From assembly GCA_963817375.1 (NCBI GenBank), contig CAWFOB010000006.1:62001-126000 (forward strand): a DNA stretch of 64,000 nucleotides, read 5' to 3'. Below the pieces are notes generated by a model, which saw only the letters and a program-made list of their open reading frames with translations, had not been told where the DNA came from and made no database searches. The translations under genes and the position numbers were made by a program. Positions within the stretch are counted from its first letter, which is position 1. Each line of letters starts with the position of its first letter. Shown here in pieces: positions 43,888 through 53,127 of this stretch. The stretch is from JACVRM01 sp963817375. GTDB lineage: Bacteria > Actinomycetota > Thermoleophilia > Gaiellales > Gaiellaceae.

Positions 43888-44780
43888 TGGACACCTTCGT
43901 CCTGCTGACGGTCACCGGCCTGGCGCTCGGCGCCCTCTACTTCCTGATCGCCTCCGGCCTCTCGCTCATCTACGGGCTCATGGGCGTCCTCAACTTCGCT
44001 CACGGCGCGTTCCTGACCGTCGGCTCGTACGCGGCGTGGTGGAGCAGCGTGAAGCTGCAGGGCACGATCGGGTCGATCGGGCTGCGCTTCGCGGTCAGCG
44101 TCGTCATCGGCCTCGTGATCGGCGCCGCCGTCGCCGCGCTGGTCGAGCTGGTGCTCATCCGCCCGCTCTACCTGCGCCACATCGAGCAAGTGCTCGTGAC
44201 GGTCGGGCTGTCGTTCGCGCTGATCGCGCTGGTGCAGGCGTACTGGGGCCCGGAGATCCACACGCTGGACGTGCCGAGCTGGCTCAACGGGACGACCGGG
44301 GTCGGCGGCGCCCACGTTCCGAACTACAACTTCGTCGAGATCCTCGTCGCCGGAGGCGTGCTGGCCGGGATGCTGGCCTTCCTGCGCTTCACGCGCTACG
44401 GGCTGATCATCCGCGCCGGCGTCGAGAACCGCGCGATGGTGACCGCGCTCGGCATCGACGTGAAGAAGGCGTTCACGCTCGTGTTCGCGATCGGCGGCCT
44501 GGCCGCCGCGCTGGCCGGCGTGCTGGCGGGGATCCACTTCAGCGAGATCGACCCGACCCAGGGCACCTCGCTGCTGATCTTCGCCTTCATCGTCGTCGTC
44601 ATCGGAGGGCTCGGCTCGATCGTCGGCTCGGCGGTTGCCGCCGTGATGGTCGGCCTCGTCCAGCAGTACGTGAACTACAAGTCGTCCGGCATCGGCGACC
44701 TCTCGGTCGTCCTGCTGCTCGCGATCACCTTGCTGATCAGGCCAGGCGGCCTCTTCGGCAAGTGGAGCCCGACGCATTGA
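43887..44780 (+). CDS. livH: Branched-chain-type ABC permease LivH
   Basis: 297 residues, about eight helices. Family features: LSLIYGLMGVLNFAHGAFLTVGSY near the N-terminus split across TM2, the central loop RAGVENRAMVTALGIDVKK (ATPase contact), and FAFIVVVIGGLGSIVGS near the C-terminus. Inner-membrane half of the permease. Its stop overlaps a TTG start of livM. Confidence 0.9.
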   Translation: MDTFVLLTVTGLALGALYFLIASGLSLIYGLMGVLNFAHGAFLTVGSYAAWWSSVKLQGTIGSIGLRFAVSVVIGLVIGAAVAALVELVLIRPLYLRHIEQVLVTVGLSFALIALVQAYWGPEIHTLDVPSWLNGTTGVGGAHVPNYNFVEILVAGGVLAGMLAFLRFTRYGLIIRAGVENRAMVTALGIDVKKAFTLVFAIGGLAAALAGVLAGIHFSEIDPTQGTSLLIFAFIVVVIGGLGSIVGSAVAAVMVGLVQQYVNYKSSGIGDLSVVLLLAITLLIRPGGLFGKWSPTH

Positions 44781-45884
44781 GGCGCCACGGCCGCATCCTG
44801 ATCCCTGTCGTCGTCTTCGGCGTGCTGGCGCTCGTCCCGAAGATCTCGCTCGACACGCACGGCGTCTTCACCTCGCCCCTCGACAGCCCCGGGACGCTCC
44901 AGCTGCTCGGCCTGATGCTCTGCTTCGGCGGCATTGCGCTCTCGTACGACCTGCTCTTCGGGTACACGGGCCTGCTCTCGTTCGGCCACGCGCTGTACGT
45001 CGCGGTCGGCGTCTACCTGACCGCGGTCGCGACGACGAAGTGGGGATGGGGGATGGCGCCGACGCTCGCCTTCATCGCGCTCGTGGGCCTGCTGCTCCCG
45101 CTCGTCCTCGGTGCCGTCAGCCTGCGCGTGAGCGGCATCGCCTTCGCGATGGTCACGCTGGCGTTCGCGGAGGCGGGCTTGACGCTCGTCGGGAAGAATC
45201 CGCGCGAGTGGACCGGCGGCGAGGAGGGAGTGGGCGTCAACTTCGACCACCTGCCCAGCTGGATGGTCGGCGTCTTCAACACGAAGTACCTGTACTGGAT
45301 CGCGCTCGGCTACCTGGTCGTGGTGTTCGCGATCGTGAGCTGGGCGGTCGACTCCTCGCCAGGCCGGATCTGGCAGGCGATCCGCGAGAACGAGCAGCGT
45401 GTCTCGGTGCTCGGCATGCAGCCCTTCCGTTACAAGCTGATGGCCTTCGTGCTGGCGTCGTTCCTGGCGACCGGGGGCGGGGTCGTCTACGCGCTCCTGA
45501 TCGGGCGCGCCGATCCGAGCGTCACCACGCCGAGCTTCACGCTCGCGCTGTTGCTGATGGTGGTGATCGGCGGCACGGGGACGCGCTGGGGCGCGGTGCT
45601 CGGCGCGCGTGCTCTACACGTTCCTCGACCACCGGCTGCCCGACTGGTCGAGCTCCGGTTTCGTGAATCAGGACCTCCCGGACGCGCTGAGCAAGCCGCT
45701 GTCGCAGCCGCTCTTCGTGCTCGGGGCGCTGTTCATCCTGCTCGTCTACTTCCTGCCGGGCGGGATCGTCGGCCTCGCCCGGCTCGGGCCGCGCCGCGGC
45801 GGGCTCGAGACCCTGGAGCAGGCAGTGGAGATCGGCGGCACGCACGGCGACGTGCAGGAAGAAGAGGAGGTGACACGCGTATGA
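44777..45884 (+). CDS. livM: Branched-chain-type ABC permease LivM (one frameshift near 45608)
   Basis: About 369 codons. TTG 44777 overlaps the livH stop. Typical LivM pieces: LSYDLLFGYTGLLSFGHALY, FAMVTLAFAEAG, AIRENEQRVSVLGMQPFRYKL (ATPase contact) and VIGGTGTRWGAVLG, where the frame shifts; it continues VLYTFLDHRLPDW and ends with a ~50-residue acidic tail. One extra base near 'ggcgcgcgtgctctac' explains the break. The stop overlaps the hydrolase ATG (ATGA). Confidence 0.85.
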
Positions 45885-46656
45885 GCGACGTGCACATCGC
45901 GTGGGAGGCGCTCGGCGACGGGCCGCCGCTGCTGCTGATCATCGGGCTCGGCTACGACCGCCACGGCTGGGGGCCGCTCCCGGGCTGCTCGCCGAGCACT
46001 TCCGCGTCGTCGTCTTCGACAACCGCGGCATCGGCGAGAGCGACGTCGCCGCCAGGCCCGTACTCGACCGCGCGAGATGGCCGGCGATGCCCTTTCGGTC
46101 CTCGACGCCGCCGGCGTCGACCGCGCGCACGTGGTCGGCACGAGCCTCGGCGGCATGGTCGCGCAGGAGCTCGTCCTCGCGGCCCCGGAGCGCGTCGACC
46201 GGCTCGTGCTCGCGTGCACGACGCCCGGGCGGGACGACGTTCCCGATCCCGCAGCGCACGCTCGACCTGGTCGCCCGGTTCCCGACGCTGCCGCCCGAGG
46301 AGGCGTTCCGCCTCGGCGTCGAGAACGCGCTCGCCGACGAGACCGTGGCGGAGCGCCCCGAGCTCGTCGACGAGATCTTCGCGTACCGCCTCGCGCACCC
46401 GCCGGACATGGCCGGGTGGCAGGCGCAGGCCGCCGCATCGCTCGGCTTCGACGCGATCGGACGGCTCGGCGAAGTGCGCGTACCGACGCTCGTCATGCAC
46501 GGGACCGGCGACCATGTGGTCGACGTGCGCAACGCTCCCCTTCTCGCCGAGGTGATCCCGGGCGCGCAGCTCGAGCTGTACGACGAGCGCGGCCACCTGT
46601 TCTTCTGGGAGGAGCCCGAGCGCGTCGCGCACGACCTGCGGGAGTTCCTGCTGTGA
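45881..46656 (+). CDS. Alpha/beta-fold hydrolase (three frameshifts)
   Basis: About 258 codons. Pieces in order: PPLLLIIGLGYDRHGWG, FRVVVFDNRGIGESD, then SVLDAAGVDRAHVVGTSLGGMVAQEL with nucleophile Ser in GTSLGG, then TLDLVARFPTLPPEEAFRLG and VPTLVMHGTGDHVVDV with the acid, and ERGHLFFWEEPE with the catalytic His. All triad positions are found, so the enzyme was intact before indels near 45980, 46075 and 46240. Similar to 3-oxoadipate enol-lactonases and other small ester hydrolases. It may open an ester or lactone before CoA activation by the next gene product (inference). Confidence 0.75.
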
Positions 46657-48145
46657 GCGGACCGCTCACGCTCGACCACTGGATCCGCGACCGCGCGGCT
46701 TTGACGCCGGATCGCGTCGCGATTGACTACCTCGGCAGCGAGCTGACGTACCGCGAGCTCGACGAGCGCTCCGACCGGCTCGCGCGGACACTGCTCGACG
46801 CCGGCCTCGCGCGCGGCGACCGGCTCGCCACGCTGACCGCCAACTCGCCCGGGAACGTCGAGGCGTTCTTCGCGTGCGCGAAGGCCGGGATCATGTTCAT
46901 GCCGCTCAACTGGCGGCTCTCGCCGGCCGAGCTCGACTACCAGCTCTCCGACGCCGAGCCGGCGCTGCTGCTCGTCGACCCGGAGCACGACGAGCTCGCG
47001 CGCCCGGCTCTCGGCCGCGCCCGAGCGCCGCGTGCTCGGCGAGGTCGGCGACGGCGGCGCTCCGATCCCGCGGCTCGTGCGAGGACGACGACGGGCTGCT
47101 GCTCGTCTACACGTCGGGCACGACCGGCCGCCCGAAGGGCGCGGTGCTGACGCACGCGAACTGCTTCTGGACGAACCTGTGCTTCGACCGCTCGACGGGC
47201 GTGTCCGGCGACGACGTCGTGCTCCAGGTGCTGCCGCAGTTCCACTGCGGCGGCTGGAACGTCCATCCACTGCTCGCCTGGTGGAAGGGCGCGCGGGTCG
47301 TGCTCGAGCGCGACGTTCGACGCCGACCGCGCGCCTCGAGCTGATCGCCGAGTCGCACGGGATCACGCAGCTGATGGGCGTGCCGGCGATCTACCTCTTC
47401 CTCTCCCAGGCGGCCGGCTTCGAAGCGGCCGATCTCTCGAGTCTGCGCCGTGCGGTCGTCGGCGGCGCGCCGATGCCCGAGGCGCTGCTCGAGACCTGGC
47501 AGCGGCGCGGCATCGACATCGTCCAGGGCTACGGCCTGACCGAGGCGGCGCCGAACGTGCTCTGCCTGCCGCCCGAGGACGCCCGCCGGAAGATGGGCTA
47601 CGCGGGCAAGCCGTACCCGTACGTGACCTGCGCGCTCCGCGACGCCGCCACGGGCGAGCTGCTCGAGGGCGCGGCCGAGGGCGAGCTCGTCGTGCGCGGC
47701 CCGAACGTCTTCGCCGGCTACTGGCGCAACGAGGAGGCGACGGCGGAGGTCTTCGACGGCGGCTGGCTGCGCACCGGCGACATCGCCGAGCGCGACGCCG
47801 AGGGCTACTACCGCATCCGCGGGCGGCTCAAGGAGCTGTTCATCTCGGGCGGCGAGAACGTGTATCCCGGCCGAGGTCGAGCACGTGCTCATGCAGCATG
47901 CGGCCGTGGGCGAGGTGGCCGTCGTGGGCGTGCCGGACGAGCGCTGGGGCGAGGTGGGCGCCGCGTTCGTCGTGCTCGAGACGGGCGCGACGGCGAGCGA
48001 GGACGAGCTGCGCGAGCACTGCTGCTCGCTGCTCGCCCGCTACAAGGTGCCGAAGTCGTTCACCTTCGTCGTCGAGCTGCCGCGCTCGGCGATGAACAAG
48101 GTGCTGAAGGACGAGCTGCGCGCCGCGCACGAGGCGCTCGCATGA
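46653..48145 (+). CDS. AMP-forming acyl-CoA synthetase/ligase (about three frameshifts)
   Basis: About 497 codons. The P-loop LLVYTSGTTGRPKGA, QVLPQFHCGGWN, IVQGYGLTEAAP, WLRTGDIAERDAEGYY, GRLKELFISGGENVYP hinge and C-terminal SAMNKVLKDELR with the catalytic Lys are all present, in the order of fatty- and aryl-acid CoA ligases. Breaks near 47010, 47320 and 47870 look like single-base errors. It adenylates a carboxylic acid and forms its CoA thioester. GTG 46653 overlaps the hydrolase stop; its own stop overlaps the TetR ATG. Substrate chain cannot be told from the sequence. Confidence 0.8.
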
Positions 48146-48749
48146 CGGACGTCGCCAGTCCCACCGGGGCGGACGGCCGCCTCCTGCGTGCCCGCGGCGC
48201 GCGCACGCGGGCGAAGCTCCTCGCGGCCGCCGAGGATGTGTTCACCGAGCTCGGCTACCACGAGGCCTCGATCGTGAAGATCACGGAGGCCGCCGGCGTC
48301 GCGCAGGGCACCTTCTACCTCTACTTCGGCTCGAAGCACGACGTGTTCGAGGAGGTCGTGCTCGACCTCAACCGGCGCGTCCGCCACTACGTGAACGAGG
48401 CCGCGAAGGAGGGCACGACGCGGCCGAGCGCGAGGTGCTCGGCTTCGGCGCCTTCTTCCGCTTCGCGGCCGAGAATCCGGCGCTCTACCGGATCATGCGC
48501 CAGGCCGAGTTCGTCGCGCCCGACGACGCTCAAGCTGCACTACGAGCGCTTCAGCGAGGGCTACGAGACGGGGCTGAGAGCAGGCCATGGAGGCGGGGGA
48601 GATCGCCGAGGCCGACCCGGACGTGATCGGCTGGGCGCTGATGGGGATCGCCGAGCTGTTCGGGATCCGCGACGCTCTGGCAGGGCATTCCCGAGTCGGA
48701 GCTCGTCGAGCTGGAGGCCTTCATCGGCCGCGCACTGGGGGCGAAGTGA
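48142..48749 (+). CDS. TetR-family transcriptional regulator (frameshifted)
   Basis: About 203 codons. The DNA-binding N-terminus is intact: TRAKLLAAAEDVFTELGYHEASIVKI and the recognition helix region VAQGTFYLYFGSKHDVFEEVV. The ligand-binding part is split by indels near 48432, 48530, 48580 and 48680 but can be followed: FGAFFRFAAENPALYRIMRQAEF, LKLHYERFSEGYETGL, GWALMGIAELFGIRDAL, ELVELEAFIGRALGAK. Embedded and coupled inside the operon, it is probably the local repressor responding to a CoA ester or free acid. Confidence 0.75.
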
Positions 48750-49762
48750 CGCGGGTCGGCATCGTCGGAACCGCCGCCTACCTGCCGGACCGCTGGATGA
48801 CGGCCGCCGAGGTCGCGTCGGCGAGCGGCATCCCCGAGGGGGTCGTCGTCGAGAAGTTCGGGCTGCGCGGCAAGCACATCGCCGCCACCGACGAGCACGT
48901 CAGCGACCTCGCCGTCGCCGCCGGTCAGCGGCTGCTCGACGACCACGACGTCGACCCGGCGTCGATCGACGTCGTCGTCTACTACGGCTCGCAGTGGAAG
49001 GACTACGCGGTCTGGCAGGCCGCGCCGTGGATCGCGCACCGGCTCGGCTGCGTGAACGCGTTCGCGCTCGAGTTCGACAACGTCTCGCACGGGACGCCGG
49101 TGGCGCTGCGCCTCTGCCGCGACTACCTCGCCGCCGAGCCCGAGCTGCGCCGCGTTCTCGCGGTCGCCGCCTCGCGCGAGTCGTACCTGCTCGACTACAC
49201 GAACGAGCGCTCGCGCTTCATGTTCAACTTCGGCGACGGCGCCGCGGCGGCGCTGATCGAGCGCGACCACCCGGCCAACGAGATCCTCGCGCTCGCACGC
49301 GATCACCGACGGGTCGCTGTCACTGCAGGTGAAGGTGCCGTCCGGCGGCAGCGTCGAGCCGCCGTGGATGGTCGACGGCAACGGCAGCTACCACCTCGAC
49401 GTCGCCGACCCGGCGGCGATGAAGGAGCGGCTCGACGCCACGAGCCTCGACAACTTCGCCGCCGTCTCGGAGAGCGCGCTCGGCAAGCGCCGGGCGCGAC
49501 GCTGGCCGACGTGTCGCTCCTCTGCCGGCATTCACATGAAGCGGTCGATGCACGACGTCGTGCTCGACCGGCTCGGCGTCGATCCGGCGCGCGCGCCGTA
49601 CCTCGACGACACCGGCCACATGAGCGGCGTCGACCCGCTGCTGGCGCTCGACCGCGCCGTCGCGCGCCGGCGAGGTCGCAGACGGCGACATCGTCCTGCT
49701 GCTCGCCGCCGGCACCGGCTACACCTGGGCGGCCAGCGGTCGTGCGCTGGGGGCCGGCGTGA
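48746..49762 (+). CDS. Thiolase-fold KAS III-like protein with altered active site (frameshifted)
   Basis: About 339 codons. The N-terminus VTRVGIVGTAAYLPDRWM and WIAHRLGCVNAFALEFDNVSHGTP place it in the 3-oxoacyl-ACP synthase III / HMG-CoA synthase-like group. The position of the catalytic Cys (NAACSGF in KAS III) reads DNVSHGTP, i.e. Ser; the His is kept (GIHMKRSMHD); the Asn of GNTSAAS becomes Asp in DDTGHMSG. Those three stretches are away from the frame changes (near 49300, 49495, 49525, 49670, 49730). It may be a non-condensing acyltransferase or thioesterase rather than a ketosynthase. Coupled to TetR and MaoC genes by 4-nt overlaps. Confidence 0.7.
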   Translation: MTRVGIVGTAAYLPDRWMTAAEVASASGIPEGVVVEKFGLRGKHIAATDEHVSDLAVAAGQRLLDDHDVDPASIDVVVYYGSQWKDYAVWQAAPWIAHRLGCVNAFALEFDNVSHGTPVALRLCRDYLAAEPELRRVLAVAASRESYLLDYTNERSRFMFNFGDGAAAALIERDHPANEILALARDHRRVAVTAGEGAVRRQRRAAVDGRRQRQLPPRRRRPGGDEGAARRHEPRQLRRRLGERARQAPGATLADVSLLCRHSHEAVDARRRARPARRRSGARAVPRRHRPHERRRPAAGARPRRRAPARSQTATSSCCSPPAPATPGRPAVVRWGPA

Positions 49763-50178
49763 ACGCGGGCGACGAGCTCGGCCCCGAGCAGTGGGTCGAC
49801 ATCGAGCAGGCGCGGATCGACGCCTTCGCGGCCGCGACCGACGACCGCCAGTCGATCCACACCGACCCCGAGGCCGCGGCGGCCGGCCCGTTCGGGACGA
49901 CCGTCGCGCACGGCTTCCTGACGCTCTCGCTGCTCGTGCACCTCTGGAACGACGTCGCCCCGCCGCACGACGGCGTGACGATCAACTACGGGCTGAACCG
50001 CGTCCGCTTCCCGGCGCCTGTCCCGTCCGGGAGCCGGATCCGCGGCCGCTTCCACGTCGCCGCCGTCGACCCGGTGCCGGGCGGCCAGCAGGCGACGATC
50101 GAGGCGACGGTCGAGCGCGAGGACGGCGAGCGGCCGGTCTGCGTGGCCGAGCTGCTGCTTCGCTTCGTCGACGCGTGA
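49759..50178 (+). CDS. MaoC-like (R)-enoyl-CoA hydratase
   Basis: 139 residues, hot-dog fold. The hydratase motif is present: FAAATDDRQSIHTDPEAA (catalytic Asp and His) and FGTTVAHGFLTLSLL. Close to NodN/PhaJ-type hydratases that turn enoyl-CoA into (R)-3-hydroxyacyl-CoA. GTG overlaps the previous stop; its stop overlaps the dehydrogenase GTG. Frame intact. It supplies the hydration step expected after CoA activation. Confidence 0.85.
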   Translation: MNAGDELGPEQWVDIEQARIDAFAAATDDRQSIHTDPEAAAAGPFGTTVAHGFLTLSLLVHLWNDVAPPHDGVTINYGLNRVRFPAPVPSGSRIRGRFHVAAVDPVPGGQQATIEATVEREDGERPVCVAELLLRFVDA

Positions 50179-50903
50179 GCGGGCGCGTCGTCCTCGTCAC
50201 CGGCGCCGCCCGCGGCATCGGCCGGGCGATCGCCGAGCGGCTCGAGGCGGACGGCGAGACCGTCGTCGCGGTCGATCTCGAGCCGGGGCCGGGCGGCGTC
50301 GCGGCGGACCTGACGACGCGCGAGGGCAACCGGGCCGCCGTCGACGCGGCGCTCGAGCGCCACGGGCGGCTGGACGCGATCGTGCCGAACGCCGGCTTCC
50401 AGCACGTCGCTCCGGTCGCCGAGTTCCCGGAGGAGCGCTGGGACGCGCTGCTCGCCCTGCTCTTGACGAGCCCGTTCCTGCTCGCGAAGTACGCCTGGGA
50501 CGCGCTCAAGGCGAGCGGCGACGGGCGCATCGTGATCGTCGCGTCGGCGCACGGGCTGACCGCGTCGCCGTTCAAGGCCGGATACGTCTCGGCGAAGCAC
50601 GGCGTCATCGGGCTGATGAAGACGCTTGCGCTCGAGGGCGCGCCGGACGGGATCCTGGCCACGGCCGTGTGCCCGGCCTACGTGCGCACGCCGCTCGTGG
50701 AGGCCCAGGTCGCCGATCAGGCCAGGGCGCACGGGCTGCCGGAGGAGCGCGTGCTCGAGGACGTGATCCTCGAGCGCCAGGCGGTGAAGCGGCTGATCGA
50801 GCCGGAAGAGGTGGCGGCGGCCGTCGCGTTCCTGCTCGGCCCGGACGGGCGCGCCTTCACCGGCGCCCCGTTCGTGATGGACCTGGGCTGGACTGCGCGC
50901 TAG
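50175..50903 (+). CDS. SDR similar to D-3-hydroxybutyrate dehydrogenase
   Basis: 242 residues. SDR motifs: TGAARGIGRA, PNAGFQHVAPVAEFPEERWD, catalytic Ser in VIVASAHG, and YVSAKHG with Tyr/Lys. AVDLEPG after beta-2 indicates NAD+. The phrase QHVAPVAEFPEE, the segment LERQAVKRLIEPEEVA and the C-terminal FVMDLGWTAR resemble bacterial 3-hydroxybutyrate dehydrogenases (usual ending DGGWTA). It could oxidise a (R)-3-hydroxy acid produced through the MaoC protein. Last gene of the liv/CoA operon; its stop overlaps the opposing small gene's stop. Confidence 0.85.
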   Translation: MSGRVVLVTGAARGIGRAIAERLEADGETVVAVDLEPGPGGVAADLTTREGNRAAVDAALERHGRLDAIVPNAGFQHVAPVAEFPEERWDALLALLLTSPFLLAKYAWDALKASGDGRIVIVASAHGLTASPFKAGYVSAKHGVIGLMKTLALEGAPDGILATAVCPAYVRTPLVEAQVADQARAHGLPEERVLEDVILERQAVKRLIEPEEVAAAVAFLLGPDGRAFTGAPFVMDLGWTAR

Positions 50904-51085
50904 GCGCGCGACCGGCTCGCCACAAGCGTGGCGAGCCGGTTGCGGACGGTGTCGATCTCGGCGCTGAACATGCCGAGCTCGTCGGAGTTGGCGCCGCTTT
51001 CCTCGCGAAGGCGGCGCACCATGACGAGCCCCTTCAGGTGCATCACGAGGTCGTCGAGCTCGCGGAACGTCTTGGTCGTCTCCAT
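50900..51085 (-). CDS. Small helical protein of unknown function
   Basis: 61 residues from ATG 51085 with a GGGAGGAACC ribosome site. Mostly charged helices (TFRELDDLVMHLKGLVMVRR; AEIDTVRNRLATLVASR). The 3' codons contain a hairpin with arms ACCGGCTCGCCAC/GTGGCGAGCCGGT (50911-50941), which could also terminate transcription from either side. It begins 11 nt after the efflux-pump stop and is probably co-transcribed with it. No family recognised. Confidence 0.65.
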   Translation of the reverse strand: METTKTFRELDDLVMHLKGLVMVRRLREESGANSDELGMFSAEIDTVRNRLATLVASRSRA

Positions 51086-51096
51086 GGTTCCTCCCT

Positions 51097-52548
51097 TCAC
51101 GCGGCCTCTTCGAGGATGACCACGTCGTCGAGCTGGTCCGGTTCGGCCACGGTGCGAGGCCGGCCGAGGAATGCCGCAGCGGTGAGCGAGCCGAGGAGCG
51201 CGATCGCTGCGAGGGCGTAGAACGCGGCGTGGAAGCCGTGGGTGAGCGCCTCGGCGTTGGTGGCGCCCGTGTCGTTGGCCGCCACGGTGGCGGCGATCGT
51301 CGTCACGGCGGCGATGCCGACGGCGCCGCCGATCTGGCGGGTCGTGTTGATCAGGCCGGACGCGACGCCCGCGTCGGGCGGGGCGACGCCCTGAAGCGCG
51401 GCGATCGTGACCGGCACGAACGTCAGGCCGAGGCCGACGCCGGTGACGATCAGCGCGGGGAACACGTCCCAGAAGTAGTGGCCGCCCGCCGGCATCCGGG
51501 CGTAGAGCAGGACGCCGAGGGAGCTCAGCGCCATGCCTGTGCTGAGGACGCGGCGGACGCCGTACCGGCCTGCGAGCACCGGTCCGATGTTCGAGAAGAC
51601 GCCGATCGCAAGAGTGATCGCGATGAAGGCGACGCCGGTCTCGATCGCCGAGTAGCCGAGGACGTCCTGGAGGTAGAGCGTGACGAGGAAGAAGTTGCCG
51701 AAGGCGAGCGCTCCGACGCCGATCATGGTCGCGTTCGCGGCGGAGAGCGTCCGCGAGCGCAGGAGCCGGAGCGGGAGCAGCGGCGCCTTCGACCGCCACT
51801 CGATCAGGAAGAACGCGGCCAGGAGGAGGGCGGATACGGAGAGCAAGGCGATTGTCTGCGAGTCGCCCCACGCGTGCTCGCCGGCGTATACGAGGCCGTA
51901 GACGAGCGTCATCAGACCGGCGGTGACGGTCGCCGCGCCGGCGACGTCGAAGTGGCGATGGGTGAGGAAGCCGCGGCTCTCGGCGAGCAGGAACGGCGTC
52001 GCGGCGAGCGTGACGATGGCCACGGGCAGGTTGATGTAGAAGATCCACGGCCACCCGGCGTAGCTGGTCAAGAGGCCGCCGAGCAGAACGCCCGCCGAGC
52101 CGCCCGCGGCGGCGGCGCCGCCCCAGATGCCGAGCGCGCGGTTGCGCTCGCGGCCCTCAGGGAACGTGGTGATGATGATCGAGAGCGCGGCGGGGGAGAG
52201 CAGCGCGCCGCCGAAGCCCTGGAGCGCGCGGGCGCCGACGAGGGCTGCCTCGGACCACGCGATGCCGGACAGGAGCGACCCGATGGCGAACACCGCCACC
52301 CCGGCCGCGAAGACGCGCCTGCGACCGAGCAGGTCGGCAAGCCGACCACCCAGGAGCAGCGTCCCGGCGAAGAGGATGGAGTACGCGGTGACGACCCACT
52401 GGACGCCTTCCTGCGAGAAGCCGAGGTCGTTCTTGATCTCGGGCAGCGCGACGACGACCACCGCTACGTCGAGAATGACCATGAACTGTGCTGTTACGGT
52501 CAGCGCCAGAACGAGCCAGCGCCGTGTTTGATCTGATGCGAATCCCAC
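51097..52548 (-). CDS. EmrB/QacA-family drug:H+ antiporter (14 TM)
   Basis: 483 residues. FMVILDVAVVVVALPEIKNDLGF is the classic TM1 of DHA2 transporters (motif D1); motif A is GGRLADLLGRRRVF and motif C is AAAAGGSAGVLLGGLL. Export of lipophilic drugs driven by proton influx. A divergent MarR gene with an inverted-repeat operator lies directly upstream, so expression is likely induced by the exported compound. Start GTG 52548. Frame intact. Confidence 0.9.
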   Translation of the reverse strand: MGFASDQTRRWLVLALTVTAQFMVILDVAVVVVALPEIKNDLGFSQEGVQWVVTAYSILFAGTLLLGGRLADLLGRRRVFAAGVAVFAIGSLLSGIAWSEAALVGARALQGFGGALLSPAALSIIITTFPEGRERNRALGIWGGAAAAGGSAGVLLGGLLTSYAGWPWIFYINLPVAIVTLAATPFLLAESRGFLTHRHFDVAGAATVTAGLMTLVYGLVYAGEHAWGDSQTIALLSVSALLLAAFFLIEWRSKAPLLPLRLLRSRTLSAANATMIGVGALAFGNFFLVTLYLQDVLGYSAIETGVAFIAITLAIGVFSNIGPVLAGRYGVRRVLSTGMALSSLGVLLYARMPAGGHYFWDVFPALIVTGVGLGLTFVPVTIAALQGVAPPDAGVASGLINTTRQIGGAVGIAAVTTIAATVAANDTGATNAEALTHGFHAAFYALAAIALLGSLTAAAFLGRPRTVAEPDQLDDVVILEEAA

Positions 52549-52562
52549 TAGTGGATCCCCCT

Positions 52563-52587
52563 ATCGTGGATAACGTCCACGATTATA
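52563..52587 (-). promoter_or_regulatory. Operator/promoter between the efflux pump and marR
   Basis: Perfect 8-bp inverted repeat ATCGTGGA (52563-52570) / TCCACGAT (52576-52583), 5-bp spacer. On the minus strand a consensus -10 TATAAT (52587-52582) overlaps it, so a bound repressor would block the pump promoter. On the plus strand TACACT at 52609-52614 is a possible -10 for the MarR gene. Confidence 0.65.
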
Positions 52588-52623
52588 CAGAACCACTATC
52601 GAGTGCGCTACACTAATTTTGCT

Positions 52624-53127
52624 ATGGCGATCGATCTCAAAGTCCACACGCCACCGCGCCTCCCCGCAGAGCTGGTCGATTCGACGTCGTTCCTGCTCAA
52701 GCGGCTCGGCTTCGGCGCCAAGGGGCGCACGATGGCCGCCTTCGAGGAGGCGGGGCACAGCCCGTACAGCTACGCCGTTCTCGCCGCGCTCGACGAGGGC
52801 CATCGCGAGACCCAGGCCGCGATCGCCGACGCACTCGGCTACGACCGGAGCCAGCTGGTCGGCATCCTCGACGAGCTCGAGGAGCAGCACCTGATCGAGC
52901 GGCAGCGCGACAAGGCCGACCGCCGGCGGCACCTTGTCGAGCTGACGCCGGACGGCAGGAAGGCGCTCACGAAGCTGCGCTCACTGTCGAAGCGGCTGGA
53001 CGACGAGTTCCTCGCGCCGCTGGACGACGCGGAGCGCGACGAGCTGCACCGCCTGCTGATGAAGCTCGCCGAGCGGCATGAGCCCCGCTGCGCGCCTATG
53101 GATCTTCCGGAAGCCGCGAGTAAATAA
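52624..53127 (+). CDS. MarR-family transcriptional regulator
   Basis: 167 residues. Winged-helix core: SYAVLAALDEGHRETQAAIAD, DALGYDRSQLVGILDELEEQ (recognition helix) and wing RQRDKADRRRHLVELTPDGR, the DxRxxxVxLTxxG pattern of MarR. Dimer helices flank it. It probably represses the divergent EmrB/QacA-type pump through the dyad at 52563-52583. ATG 52624 chosen; GTG 52603 in frame is possible. Its 3' end overlaps the opposing GNAT gene by 32 bp. Confidence 0.9.
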   Translation: MAIDLKVHTPPRLPAELVDSTSFLLKRLGFGAKGRTMAAFEEAGHSPYSYAVLAALDEGHRETQAAIADALGYDRSQLVGILDELEEQHLIERQRDKADRRRHLVELTPDGRKALTKLRSLSKRLDDEFLAPLDDAERDELHRLLMKLAERHEPRCAPMDLPEAASK

